Source: Cellulophaga sp. 20_2_10 (GTDB taxonomy: Bacteria > Bacteroidota > Bacteroidia > Flavobacteriales > Flavobacteriaceae). From it: 64,000 nucleotides of DNA. This document shows positions 10,001-17,630 of the stretch, in pieces. Position 1 is the first letter of the stretch. Each line of letters begins with the position of its first letter. The notes beneath the pieces were generated by a model, which had not been told where the DNA came from, ran no database searches, and saw nothing but the letters and a program-made list of their open reading frames with translations. A program made the translations under genes and the position numbers. Location of the stretch: NCBI RefSeq assembly GCF_023476645.1, contig NZ_JAMCOJ010000002.1, forward strand, positions 405,561-469,560, given 5' to 3'.

Positions 10001-11212
10001 GGTAAGCCCAGAATAAGTGCTATTTTCTTTTAAATTTATATGAGTAAATTTATTTGTTTTAGGATCTAGCACATCTATACCACCACCATCCATACTAATC
10101 CAAAGTTTGCCCTGACTATCTTGAGAAATGCCCGTTACAGAACCAATTTGAAGCGAATTTTGAGTGTTATTTAAACTTTCTATGTTTTTAAATTTATCAT
10201 ACAACTTATCATAAACAGCAACACCAGAATTGTAATAACCCATCCAGATTCTTTCATTCTTATCAAGAAATAAAGACCAAATAGAGTTGTATAGAATACT
10301 TTTTTCATCAGTCTTACTAGAAAGATATCTTTTTATAATACTGCCATTAGAGTTTAAATGAAAAAGGCCGTTGTTCTCTGAGCCTAACATAATGGTGTTG
10401 TCTGGTAGCTGAATAATAGAAAAAATCTTGTTATCAGAAATTGAAAAGTGATATGTATTTAGTAGATTATCAATTTTATATAGTCCGTTACCAATTGTAC
10501 CCACCCAAATGTTATTTTTTTTATCAACCATTAAAGATTGTATGGGATGTTTAAGGGCAGACGAGTTATCATCTGTATTTAGTAAAGATTGCTTTAAAGT
10601 ATTTGTGTTAGAATCAAACTCTTGTAAACCAATGCTTGTGCCTGCGTAAATTTTATTGTTGTTATCAAGCCGTAGCGCATAAATGCTAATAGGGATATAT
10701 TTGTATTGATTTTGTATTTTTTTAGCCTCTAGGGTTTCTAAATTTAATTTAAACAATCCCTGCTCATAGGTGCCAATAAATAGATTTCCTTTTTTATCGC
10801 CCTCTAAACTACGTATAGATATGTTTTTACTATTATCTTTTTCTTCTGTAGTAAGGTGTATTTTTTTAAATTGATCGGTATCTCTATCATATACGTTTAA
10901 GCCTTCTTCAGTGCCAAACCAGAGTCTATTGCTTTTGTCTAAATAAGAGCAATAAACCAAACTACTACTTATAGATGTAGAGTCGTTTAAAATGTGCTTG
11001 TAATATGTGTAATCTATGCCATCGTAACGGTATAGGCCAACACCATTAGTACCCATCCACATAAATCCGTGATGATCTTGTACAATTGTAGATACACCAA
11101 CCTTAGAGATGCCTTCTTTAATACTTACAAAATTATATTCTTTAGATAAATCTTGAGAAAAGACAGTATTAGAGATTAGGTATAAGAAGATAATAAGCAA
11201 TACTTTTCTCAT
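7076..11212 (-). CDS. Hybrid two-component system sensor-regulator HTCS-1
   Basis: This 1378-residue fusion joins all parts of a two-component system. It has a signal peptide (1-19). Two seven-bladed propellers of Reg_prop repeats (about 25-690, many IWxGT-type motifs) and a Y_Y_Y domain (about 717-780) form the periplasmic glycan sensor. A transmembrane helix lies at about 794-817. The histidine kinase has its H-box (SHEFRTPLTLI) near 856 and an ATPase domain at about 970-1080 (DTGPGLKKEQ, GTGIGLEVVKS). A receiver domain spans about 1132-1237 with the phospho-acceptor Asp near 1174 (DVIITDIIMPEMNG). An AraC-type DNA-binding domain occupies about 1287-1374. It is complete and on the same strand as susC1/susD1, which it probably activates. 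The true ligand is unknown. Confidence 0.95.
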   Translation of the reverse strand: MRKVLLIIFLYLISNTVFSQDLSKEYNFVSIKEGISKVGVSTIVQDHHGFMWMGTNGVGLYRYDGIDYTYYKHILNDSTSISSSLVYCSYLDKSNRLWFGTEEGLNVYDRDTDQFKKIHLTTEEKDNSKNISIRSLEGDKKGNLFIGTYEQGLFKLNLETLEAKKIQNQYKYIPISIYALRLDNNNKIYAGTSIGLQEFDSNTNTLKQSLLNTDDNSSALKHPIQSLMVDKKNNIWVGTIGNGLYKIDNLLNTYHFSISDNKIFSIIQLPDNTIMLGSENNGLFHLNSNGSIIKRYLSSKTDEKSILYNSIWSLFLDKNERIWMGYYNSGVAVYDKLYDKFKNIESLNNTQNSLQIGSVTGISQDSQGKLWISMDGGGIDVLDPKTNKFTHINLKENSTYSGLTSDYIEAIFIDSKENIWATSWDNGIYMLRKGETKFTHFNIENTNGNLSSNTVLSIDEDSEGTIWIGSFYRGLHSYNPKTKKITHHNTEIFVKNDITISDIWKVLIDHEDNIWLGTTLGLFRVKKTNNGNFIVTPMSARMSKEYKNQASASHILTLHEDSKGSIWIGTKGAGLCKYNVAEDSFKWYNKFNGLTEENVSGIIECTDGNIWVTGNAGISKIIEKDNSITNYTSNDGLLSNDFNINATYKDSEGKLYFGNYKGVDYFNPKNIQTNKTLTSIYLTDFKLFNKKVTPIQAKSPLKKVISETDSLTLSSKQSVFTIEYSGINYTRPEKNEYAYYLEGYEKNWNYVGNTRNATYTNLDAGNYVFKLKASNNDGVWNEDPLELKITILPPWWKNIWALLAYVILFLLGVYILNKMTQSRIKEKQLINNERDKRLQEKDLDEKKFQFFTNISHEFRTPLTLILNPLEDIINDSTISLPARTKEKLNIIHKNTDRLYRLINELLDFRKLELNKINIKVRELNLIAFTKEIASHFKEEANSKNINLWVSSTIEDLAIWADENKLEKIIFNILSNAMKVTPNGGAIKIKLEPKSTLAILPLVNTTRPVSAIKITISDTGPGLKKEQVKRIFERFYQVDNLNKTYYDGTGIGLEVVKSFVQLHKGKVEVNSIVGKGTKFKIILPAGKSHFSEDEILQDAVSINAKQERFSSEEIDTQMDTLEIENSSNLHSLLIVEDNTELRNYLKNELKHLYRVLTAVNGLEGLKIAKEALPDVIITDIIMPEMNGYKFCESIKNDLKTSHIPLLMLTAKARIDDRIEGIEKGADAYMVKPFDMRLLKLRVSQLITSRQLIFNKYFSLINDVPKNINTTSLDKEFIQKVLVYINENIGDPDLNVESLAYELNLSRSQFYRKIKALTNQTAIEFLRNIRLQKAKQIIEMGNTNISEVSYKVGFSSPSYFTKCFKNYFDLLPTDIKPTDS

Positions 11213-11386
11213 AAAAAGCGCATGGTTTTTTGCCTGTACAATTTATAAATTAAAATCTAGTTAGAGAAGAAAATGAACTAATTGCTTAAATTAATGTTAA
11301 TTTAAGTTGAAATTAGCTATAAAATGTAAGTAGATTTTGTTTTAAAAAGGTATAAATAAGCTAAACTAAATTATGAGATAATGGTA

Positions 11387-11427
11387 TTTTAACAAGGGTA
11401 CTAATCTCTTTGGTACCCTTGTTAAAA
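11387..11427. terminator. Bidirectional hairpin terminator after the galE-lacI operon
   Basis: The arms AACAAGGGTAC (11391-11401) and GTACCCTTGTT (11413-11423) pair perfectly, and the flanking TTTT and AAAA extend the stem to 15 bp. On the minus strand the hairpin follows the LacI-type gene by 21 bp. Confidence 0.85.
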
Positions 11428-11448
11428 TTGGTTTAGTATAGCAAAATT

Positions 11449-12435
11449 TTAAACAAATTCTGTTCTAATTGTACGAGTGTAAAACTCTGTAGTATTGGTG
11501 ATTTTTATGCGTTGTATTACAAGTTTAGCAGCTTCTTCTCCCATTTTTTTGGCATTCTGATTTATAATTCTAAGTGCGGGATTCCATGCTATTTTAGAAT
11601 TGTTGCAGAAGCCTGTATATGCAATTTTAACCGTGTTTAAGTTTCTCTCTATATCCATAGTTTGTGCCAACGCCAAATCATTTGCGCCAAAAATGCCATC
11701 TATATTATTTTCTTGTAATACAGGCTTAACTTTAGAAATTAACTCTTCTATAGTTGTAGCATCGATAATACTATCTTCTGTAGAAATATGATGTTTTTTT
11801 AACGCATCTGTAAATCCTTTTGCTCTTAATTTACCGTGTTGCAATTGGTTAATTAGAGATACCAAAATTGGTTTTTTACAATTTTTGTTTACTATTAAAT
11901 ACTCAGTAGCCTCAAAAGATGCTTTATAATCGTCAATTCTAACACTATCACACCTTTTTAAATCACTAATTCTATCAAACAGAACAAGTGGCGTACCTTG
12001 TCCTATAAGCGTATCTATGTGTTTGTATTTATTTGTAATTTCAGTTTCTTTAGATACACATATAATAACCCCATCTACATATCCACTACCTAAGAGGCTC
12101 AGGTACTTTGCTTCTTTCTCTGCAGATTCGTTACTAATACTTGTTATTAATTTGTATCCATTTTCGTCTAAATATTTTTCTACCCCAACTAATACTTTCG
12201 CATAAAAAGGGTTTAAAACACTAGGTATAATTAAACCTATATTTTTGGTGTACCCCCTTCTTAAACTAGCAGCAAAACTGTTTGGCCTGTAGTTGCATTT
12301 ACGAGCAAATTCGCGTACTTTATTTTTGGTACTTATACTAATTTCTGAACTATCTGAAAGCGATTTAGACACAGTGGATATTGACAAATCTAATGCTTTT
12401 GATATTTGCGATAATGTAGGTCTTGTTTGTATCAT
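11449..12435 (-). CDS. LacI-family transcriptional regulator
   Basis: This 328-residue regulator has an N-terminal LacI helix-turn-helix (about 6-58: LSQISKALDLSISTVSKSLSD, then the hinge region YRPNSFAASLRRG) and a periplasmic-binding-protein-like sugar-sensing domain (about 62-328, beginning KNIGLIIPSVLNPFYAKVL). I start it at ATG 12433-12435. This ATG shares one base with the galE stop (TAATG), so the two genes are translationally coupled. A longer frame begins 39 bp upstream inside galE but adds only a basic tail not usual for the family. Placement with galE suggests control of galactose or galactan genes. The effector is unknown. Confidence 0.88.
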   Translation of the reverse strand: MIQTRPTLSQISKALDLSISTVSKSLSDSSEISISTKNKVREFARKCNYRPNSFAASLRRGYTKNIGLIIPSVLNPFYAKVLVGVEKYLDENGYKLITSISNESAEKEAKYLSLLGSGYVDGVIICVSKETEITNKYKHIDTLIGQGTPLVLFDRISDLKRCDSVRIDDYKASFEATEYLIVNKNCKKPILVSLINQLQHGKLRAKGFTDALKKHHISTEDSIIDATTIEELISKVKPVLQENNIDGIFGANDLALAQTMDIERNLNTVKIAYTGFCNNSKIAWNPALRIINQNAKKMGEEAAKLVIQRIKITNTTEFYTRTIRTEFV

Positions 12436-13469
12436 TATTTTTGTTCTTTTCTTACGTTTTGTTCCCATTTCCAAGAAGAACTTATCATTTCATTTAACTC
12501 CCTTTTAGGTGTCCAACCTAATTTCTTTGCAGCTAATTTAGTCGCGGCATACAACTTAGGAACATCGCCTTCTCTTCTGCTTGTAATTTCATAATTAAGT
12601 TTAGAGTTGGTGACCTTTTCAAACGTTTTTACAATATCTAAAACGGAGTAGCCAATGCCTGTACCTAGATTAAAATATTCAAAAGACTTCTCTTGTTCCT
12701 TGTTAATTAATCTTTTTACAGCTAAAACATGTGCTTTTGCTAAATCTACTACGTGGATATAATCTCTAATTGGTGTACCATCTTTAGTAGGGTAGTCGTT
12801 ACCATATATCATAAGCTTTTCTCTAATTCCGGCAGCTGTTTGTGTTACATACGGCATGAGATTATTAGGTATGCCAGTTGGTAATTCACCAATTAAACCG
12901 GACTCGTGTGCGCCAATAGGGTTAAAGTAACGAAGAGATATTGCGGTAAAATTAGGATCAGAATTTGTCAAATCCTCTAGTATTTCTTCAGCTACTTTTT
13001 TAGTGTTACCATAAGGAGAGAACGGACGTTTGGTCTTATTCTTTTCTGTAATAGGTAAGGTTTTAGGTAAACCGTAAACAGTTGCAGAAGATGAAAATAT
13101 AAAATTTGTAATGTTATTTTTTAGTTGAGAATTAAGAGAGTTTATAAGCGAGTAAAAATTATTTTGATAATATTTTAATGGCTCTTTTACCGATTCTGCT
13201 ACGGCTTTATGTGCAGCAAAATGTATCACTGCTAGTGCATCTTTATGTGCTGTAAATACCTTATCAGTTTCTGTTTCGTTTTTTAAATCGACCTTTACAA
13301 AAGTGGGTGTTTTTCCCGTAATTTGTGATATTCTATCAATTGTTTTTTCTGTAGAGTTAGATAAATCATCAAAAATAACAACTTCAAAATTACTTTCTAA
13401 CAGTTCTATAACTGTATGAGACCCTATATAACCACAGCCTCCGGTTACAATTATCTTATTTTTCATCAT
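12435..13469 (-). CDS. galE: UDP-glucose 4-epimerase
   Basis: This cytoplasmic enzyme interconverts UDP-galactose and UDP-glucose, the last step of the Leloir pathway. The 344-residue protein begins with the NAD-binding Rossmann motif (VTGGCGYIGSHT, about residues 8-19). The catalytic Ser/Thr region is IFSSSATVYG, and the Tyr-xxx-Lys pair is in SPYGNTKKV (Tyr153, Lys157). The family motif SLRYFNPIGAHESG follows, then the sugar-binding IRDYIHVVDLA. Length is typical for bacterial GalE. It is divergent from the gntR-galK-galT set across a 112-bp shared promoter region and is followed, with a one-base overlap, by the LacI-type regulator. With galK and galT it completes conversion of galactose to UDP-glucose. 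Confidence 0.95.
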   Translation of the reverse strand: MMKNKIIVTGGCGYIGSHTVIELLESNFEVVIFDDLSNSTEKTIDRISQITGKTPTFVKVDLKNETETDKVFTAHKDALAVIHFAAHKAVAESVKEPLKYYQNNFYSLINSLNSQLKNNITNFIFSSSATVYGLPKTLPITEKNKTKRPFSPYGNTKKVAEEILEDLTNSDPNFTAISLRYFNPIGAHESGLIGELPTGIPNNLMPYVTQTAAGIREKLMIYGNDYPTKDGTPIRDYIHVVDLAKAHVLAVKRLINKEQEKSFEYFNLGTGIGYSVLDIVKTFEKVTNSKLNYEITSRREGDVPKLYAATKLAAKKLGWTPKRELNEMISSSWKWEQNVRKEQK

Positions 13470-13531
13470 CTAAATTATTTAGTTGCGTTAATTTGAAGTA
13501 GCTATATTAAGGAAAATAAATTAAAAACCAT

Positions 13532-13547
13532 ACTAGTACCTACTAGT
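13532..13547. promoter_or_regulatory. Operator-like palindrome between galE and gntR
   Basis: ACTAGTACCTACTAGT is a perfect inverted repeat with 7-bp arms and a 2-bp centre. Its last base is the first base of the -33 element of the rightward promoter (TTTG, 13547-13550). It sits in the 112-bp divergent spacer, so one bound protein could affect both galE-lacI and gntR-galK-galT. The GntR- or LacI-type neighbour is the obvious candidate. Confidence 0.6.
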
Positions 13548-13577
13548 TTGTTATTTTGCTTTTTTATTTTATATTTG
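13547..13577 (+). promoter_or_regulatory. Promoter of the gntR-galK-galT operon
   Basis: A -33 TTTG (13547-13550) and a -7 TATATTTG (13570-13577) are separated by 19 bp, an exact match to the Bacteroidota sigma-A consensus. The gntR ATG at 13582 follows only 4 bases after the -7 box, which predicts a leaderless message. Confidence 0.7.
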
Positions 13578-13581
13578 TCAT

Positions 13582-14580
13582 ATGGGTATAGTTTCTATAA
13601 AAGGCAATTCTGGTGTGCCAAAGTATAAACAAATTATAGCTTCTGTAGAGGAGGCTATAGAACTTGGTGCATTAAAAAAAGGAGATAAGTTACCATCTAT
13701 AAATAGTATTAGAGATCAACATAAACTATCCAGAGATACGGTTTTAATGGCCTTTAATGAGCTAAAAACGCGTGGTATTGTACAGTCTATAGCTGGTAAA
13801 GGATACTATTTAATTAGTGAAAATGTTAATGTAGTACAAAAAGTTTTTTTGTTGTTTGATGAGCTAAACTCTTTTAAAGAAGATTTGTATAATTCTTTTT
13901 TAGAAAGATTAGGAGCTAATGTACAGGTAGATATTTATTTTCATCATTTTAACCCAGCTATTTTTTCAAAATTAATTTATGATAATATTGGTGACTATAA
14001 GTATTATGTACTTATGCCGGCCAACTTGCAAAACATTAAGCATATTGTAGAAAAACTACCAAAAGACAAGGTTTATATATTGGACCAGACCAACGAGGAG
14101 TTGGCAGAATACCCTGCAATTTATCAGAACTTTAAAAAGAACGTTTTTGAAGGCTTACAAGAATGCTCTTTGTCAATTAAAAAATATAAAAAAATGGTTT
14201 TGTTGTTCTCACAACAGAAGCAACCACAAGGTATTTTAGAGGGGTTTAATGTTTTTTGTAAAAATAATGCTATTGCACAAGAACTAGTTTCTAGCATAAA
14301 AGAATGTACCCCTGTTAAGGGAGAATTGTATTTTATTTTGGATGATAGAAGTTTAATTATTTTAATAAAAAAGATACAACAACAGCAATTAGTTTTGGGT
14401 AAGGACATAGGTATTATTTGCTATAACGATAGTCTTTTAAAGGAAGTTGTAGAAGGTGGTATTACTACAATATCTACCAATTTTAATACTATGGGCGAAC
14501 GTTTAGCAGAAATGATATTATCTAACGAGAATATACAAATAGAGAACCCAAATAGTTTAATAGTCAGAAACTCATTATAA
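13582..14580 (+). CDS. GntR-family regulator with a LacI-like sensor domain
   Basis: This 332-residue protein carries an N-terminal GntR winged helix (about 10-78; PKYKQIIASVEEAIELG, GDKLPSINSIRDQHKLSRDTVLMAFNELKTRG and the wing SIAGKGYYL). The rest, about 85-332, reads as a divergent periplasmic-binding-protein-like ligand domain (QNIKHIVEKLP, IGIICYNDSLLKEVVEGGITTISTNFNTMGERLAEMIL). This fusion is common in Bacteroidota, where such regulators head sugar operons. It is the first gene of the galK-galT operon; its stop is one base before the galK ATG. A consensus promoter and a palindrome overlapping the -33 box lie just upstream, pointing to autoregulation. Galactose or a derivative is the likely signal, by inference. 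Confidence 0.88.
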   Translation: MGIVSIKGNSGVPKYKQIIASVEEAIELGALKKGDKLPSINSIRDQHKLSRDTVLMAFNELKTRGIVQSIAGKGYYLISENVNVVQKVFLLFDELNSFKEDLYNSFLERLGANVQVDIYFHHFNPAIFSKLIYDNIGDYKYYVLMPANLQNIKHIVEKLPKDKVYILDQTNEELAEYPAIYQNFKKNVFEGLQECSLSIKKYKKMVLLFSQQKQPQGILEGFNVFCKNNAIAQELVSSIKECTPVKGELYFILDDRSLIILIKKIQQQQLVLGKDIGIICYNDSLLKEVVEGGITTISTNFNTMGERLAEMILSNENIQIENPNSLIVRNSL

Positions 14581-14581
14581 A

Positions 14582-15730
14582 ATGAATAAGAAGTTAATAA
14601 AAGAGGTTAAAAATAGTTTTAAACATACATTTAAAACTAAGCCACTTATGGTTTTTTCTCCGGGTAGAATTAATCTAATTGGTGAGCATACAGATTATAA
14701 TGATGGTTTTGTTTTTCCTGCAGCTATAAACAAAGGTATTGCTTTAGCTATTCAAAAAAGTAAAAATAAAGTGTCTACGGTTTATGCTTTAAATAAAGAG
14801 GAAACATACCAATTTAGTTTAGATACTGTTTCTCCTTTAGAAAATGGAGGCTGGCGTAATTATATTTTGGGGGTTGTTGCAGAGCTAAAAAAACGAGGCA
14901 TAGAGCTAGGTAATTTTAATATTGTTTTTGCAGGTAATATTCCCGGTGGTGCGGGTATGTCGTCTTCTGCAGCATTAGAAAACAGTGTGGTTTTTGGTTT
15001 AAATAAACTGTTTAAATTGGGTATTCCTAAAAAGGAAATGATTCTAATTTCACAACAAGCAGAACATAACTATGCAGGTGTAAAATGCGGAATAATGGAC
15101 CAATACGCAAGTATGTTTGGTGTTAAAAAAAGTGCATTATTATTAGACTGTAGAACTATTAAATCTAAGTTGTATAAAATTAACTTTGGCGATTATAAGT
15201 TGCTGTTAATTAATACCAATGTAAAGCATGACTTATCTGAAAGTGCTTATAATGATAGACGAGCAGTTTGCGAAAAAGTATCTAATAAGTTAAATATAAA
15301 GGCTTTAAGAGATGCTACTGTATCAGATTTAAATACAATTAAATCAGATATTACAGAAGAAGATTACCAAAAGGCATTGTATATAATTGAAGAAAATTTA
15401 AGAGTTCAAGAATTCTCTAAAGCTATAAAAGCTGATGATATTAAACAGCTAGGAGAATTGTTGTATAAATCTCATAATGGTTTAAGTACGCAGTTTAAAG
15501 TAAGTTGTAAAGAGCTAGATTTTTTAGTAAACAACACAAAAAACAACCCAAATATTTTAGGTGCAAGGATGATGGGCGGCGGCTTTGGAGGCTGTACTAT
15601 TAATCTAATTTTAAAGTCTGAAGTTAAGTCGTTTAAAAAAGAAATCTCAAGTCTTTTTAAAAAGGAGTTTGGTAAAGATTGCTCTATTTACAACGTAAAA
15701 TTATCAGACGGGACACAAAAAATAAAATAA
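14582..15730 (+). CDS. galK: Galactokinase
   Basis: It phosphorylates D-galactose to galactose 1-phosphate with ATP in the cytoplasm. The 382-residue GHMP kinase has the galactokinase signature (PGRINLIGEHTDYNDGFVFP, about residues 27-46), the ATP-binding glycine/serine loop (GGAGMSSSAALE) and the catalytic-Asp region (KCGIMDQYASMFG). The C-terminal GHMP motif is ARMMGGGFGGCTINL. Length is typical. It is packed directly behind the GntR-type gene and just before galT (23-bp spacer), so the three are co-transcribed. The presence of a whole galactose-salvage set beside galactan-degrading genes indicates that free D-galactose is the main product. Confidence 0.96.
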   Translation: MNKKLIKEVKNSFKHTFKTKPLMVFSPGRINLIGEHTDYNDGFVFPAAINKGIALAIQKSKNKVSTVYALNKEETYQFSLDTVSPLENGGWRNYILGVVAELKKRGIELGNFNIVFAGNIPGGAGMSSSAALENSVVFGLNKLFKLGIPKKEMILISQQAEHNYAGVKCGIMDQYASMFGVKKSALLLDCRTIKSKLYKINFGDYKLLLINTNVKHDLSESAYNDRRAVCEKVSNKLNIKALRDATVSDLNTIKSDITEEDYQKALYIIEENLRVQEFSKAIKADDIKQLGELLYKSHNGLSTQFKVSCKELDFLVNNTKNNPNILGARMMGGGFGGCTINLILKSEVKSFKKEISSLFKKEFGKDCSIYNVKLSDGTQKIK

Positions 15731-15753
15731 CACAACCACAATTCTACTATAAA

Positions 15754-16773
15754 ATGAATACAGATTTACAAGATTTTTCACATAAACGTTTTAATATCCT
15801 AACTGGAGAATGGGTTTTAGTTTCTCCGCACAGGGCAAAAAGACCTTGGCAAGGACAAAACGAAACTATTTCTAATGAGGTTAGGCCAGCGCATGATCCT
15901 AGTTGCTATTTATGTGCAGGAAATACTAGAATTAACGGAGAAGTAAATCCGGATTATAAAGATGTTTTTGTGTTTACTAACGATTTTGCAGCCTTGCAAA
16001 CCGATTCAAAAATTTTTTCTGTTAACGACGGTTTGTTTAAAGCAGAGAGTGAGCAAGGTATTTGTAAAGTAATATGTTTTAGCCCAGACCACTCTAAAAG
16101 TTTAGCAGATATGGCTGTTAATGATATTAGTAAAGTAGTGGCAACTTGGCAAAAAGAATATGTAGAATTGGGTAGTAATGATACCATAAATTACGTTCAA
16201 ATTTTTGAAAACAAAGGAGCTGTAATGGGTTGTAGTAATCCGCATCCTCACGGACAAATTTGGTCGCAATCTACCTTGCCTAATGAAATTATAAAGAAAG
16301 AAAAGGAGCAAAAAGAATATTACGCTAAAAATAAAAGTAGTCTTTTAGGAGATTATTTACAACAAGAAATAGAAGCAAACGAACGTATTATTTATAGTAA
16401 TGATGATTTTGTTGTGCTTACTCCTTTTTGGGCAATTTGGCCTTTTGAGGCTATGATTGTTCCTAGGAAACAAAGTCAGGATATTAGTAAACTGTCAGCT
16501 AAAGAATCTACAGCATTTGCAGATGCTATTTCTGCTATTACTAAGGCTTATGATAAGCTTTTTAATACTTCTTTTCCGTATTCTAGTGGTATACACCAAG
16601 CGCCAACAAATGGTGAGGATAATAGCCATTGGCATTGGCATATGAGTTTTTACCCGCCATTGTTACGTAGTGCAACAGTTAAAAAGTTTATGGTTGGGTA
16701 TGAGATGTTTGGTTCTCCACAAAGAGACATAACAGCAGAGCAAGCAGCAACAAGGTTAAGAGACTTAATTTAA
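15754..16773 (+). CDS. galT: Galactose-1-phosphate uridylyltransferase
   Basis: It transfers UMP from UDP-glucose to galactose 1-phosphate. I start the 340-residue protein at the ATG at 15754. The frame is open further upstream into galK, but the extra residues resemble no GalT. It opens with the family N-terminus (HKRFNILTGEWVLVSPHRAKRPWQG). Zinc-ligand cysteines are in PSCYLCAGN, and the catalytic histidine motif is in CSNPHPHGQIWSQS. The C-terminal HIT-like half has SSGIHQAPTNGEDNSHWHWHMSFYPP. All active-site motifs are intact. It is third in the gntR-galK-galT operon and is followed 39 bp later by an isomerase gene. Confidence 0.96.
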   Translation: MNTDLQDFSHKRFNILTGEWVLVSPHRAKRPWQGQNETISNEVRPAHDPSCYLCAGNTRINGEVNPDYKDVFVFTNDFAALQTDSKIFSVNDGLFKAESEQGICKVICFSPDHSKSLADMAVNDISKVVATWQKEYVELGSNDTINYVQIFENKGAVMGCSNPHPHGQIWSQSTLPNEIIKKEKEQKEYYAKNKSSLLGDYLQQEIEANERIIYSNDDFVVLTPFWAIWPFEAMIVPRKQSQDISKLSAKESTAFADAISAITKAYDKLFNTSFPYSSGIHQAPTNGEDNSHWHWHMSFYPPLLRSATVKKFMVGYEMFGSPQRDITAEQAATRLRDLI

Positions 16774-16812
16774 AATAATATAAAACCTGTTTAGCAAGTA
16801 AACTATAGTAGC

Positions 16813-17574
16813 ATGCGAAATAATATAAAACATAGTGTTTGTCAATGGTGTTTTAACGACACTCCTTTAGAAGATTTTTTAATTATAATTAAAGATCTTG
16901 GAGTAACTGCTATAGATTTAATTGGACCTAAAGACTGGCCATTACTTGCTAAACACGGTGTACATTGTGCCATGTGTAATGGTGCAGAAATTAGCTTGGA
17001 ACAAGGTTGGAACAATCCGGAAAACCACCATCAACTTACAAAAAATTATACAGAATTAATACCGCAAGTAGCCGCTGTAGGTTACACTAACTTAATATGT
17101 TTTAGTGGTAATAGTAATGGTTTAGATAAGGAAACTGGTATGCAAAATTGTGTAGATGGCTTATCTAAAATATTACCGTTAGCAGAAAAGCATAATGTGG
17201 TTTTACAAATGGAATTGTTTAACCAAATAGATCATCCAGATTATATGTGCGACTCCTCTGAATGGGGAGTAAATTTGTGTAAAAAATTAGATTCTAGTAG
17301 TTTTAAGCTTCTTTTTGATATTTATCATATGCAAATACAAGAAGGAGATATTATAAGAACAATTAAGAAAAATCATCAGTATTTTGGTCATTACCACACC
17401 GCTGGTGTTCCTGGACGTAATGAAATAGACCATACGCAAGAAATAAACTACTCGGCAGTTATGAAAGCCATTGTAGATACTGGTTTTAAGGGGTATGTAG
17501 CTCAGGAATTTATGCCTTTATCAAAAAATAAAATACAATCCTTAAGAGAATCATTCTTAATATGTGATGTATAA
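16813..17574 (+). CDS. TIM-barrel sugar isomerase, hydroxypyruvate-isomerase-like
   Basis: This 253-residue cytoplasmic protein matches the xylose-isomerase-like TIM-barrel superfamily (AP_endonuc_2). It is closest in feel to hydroxypyruvate isomerase: N-terminal HSVCQWCFNDTPLEDFL, and metal-ligand-like segments VLQMELFNQ (Glu), LLFDIYHMQ (Asp and His), FGHYHTAGVPGRNEID (His) and VAQEFMPL (Glu). The order of Glu, Asp, His and Glu ligands is preserved. It has no signal peptide. It follows galT on the same strand and may be part of the operon. A role in converting a non-galactose sugar or a side product of galactan breakdown is possible, but the substrate cannot be read from sequence. Confidence 0.75.
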   Translation: MRNNIKHSVCQWCFNDTPLEDFLIIIKDLGVTAIDLIGPKDWPLLAKHGVHCAMCNGAEISLEQGWNNPENHHQLTKNYTELIPQVAAVGYTNLICFSGNSNGLDKETGMQNCVDGLSKILPLAEKHNVVLQMELFNQIDHPDYMCDSSEWGVNLCKKLDSSSFKLLFDIYHMQIQEGDIIRTIKKNHQYFGHYHTAGVPGRNEIDHTQEINYSAVMKAIVDTGFKGYVAQEFMPLSKNKIQSLRESFLICDV

Positions 17575-17630
17575 TTTTTATATTGTGAGCTGTCGCGTTT
17601 TCAATAAAGAAAATACGTTCTAAATTTTAT

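Noticed and set aside
12436-12474. Longer LacI-type protein starting inside galE
   Set aside because: The extra 13 residues are basic and atypical, while the TAATG overlap gives a normal family start at 12435.
15679-15753. Longer GalT starting inside galK
   Set aside because: The upstream codons overlap galK in another frame and do not resemble GalT; ATG at 15754 gives the family N-terminus.
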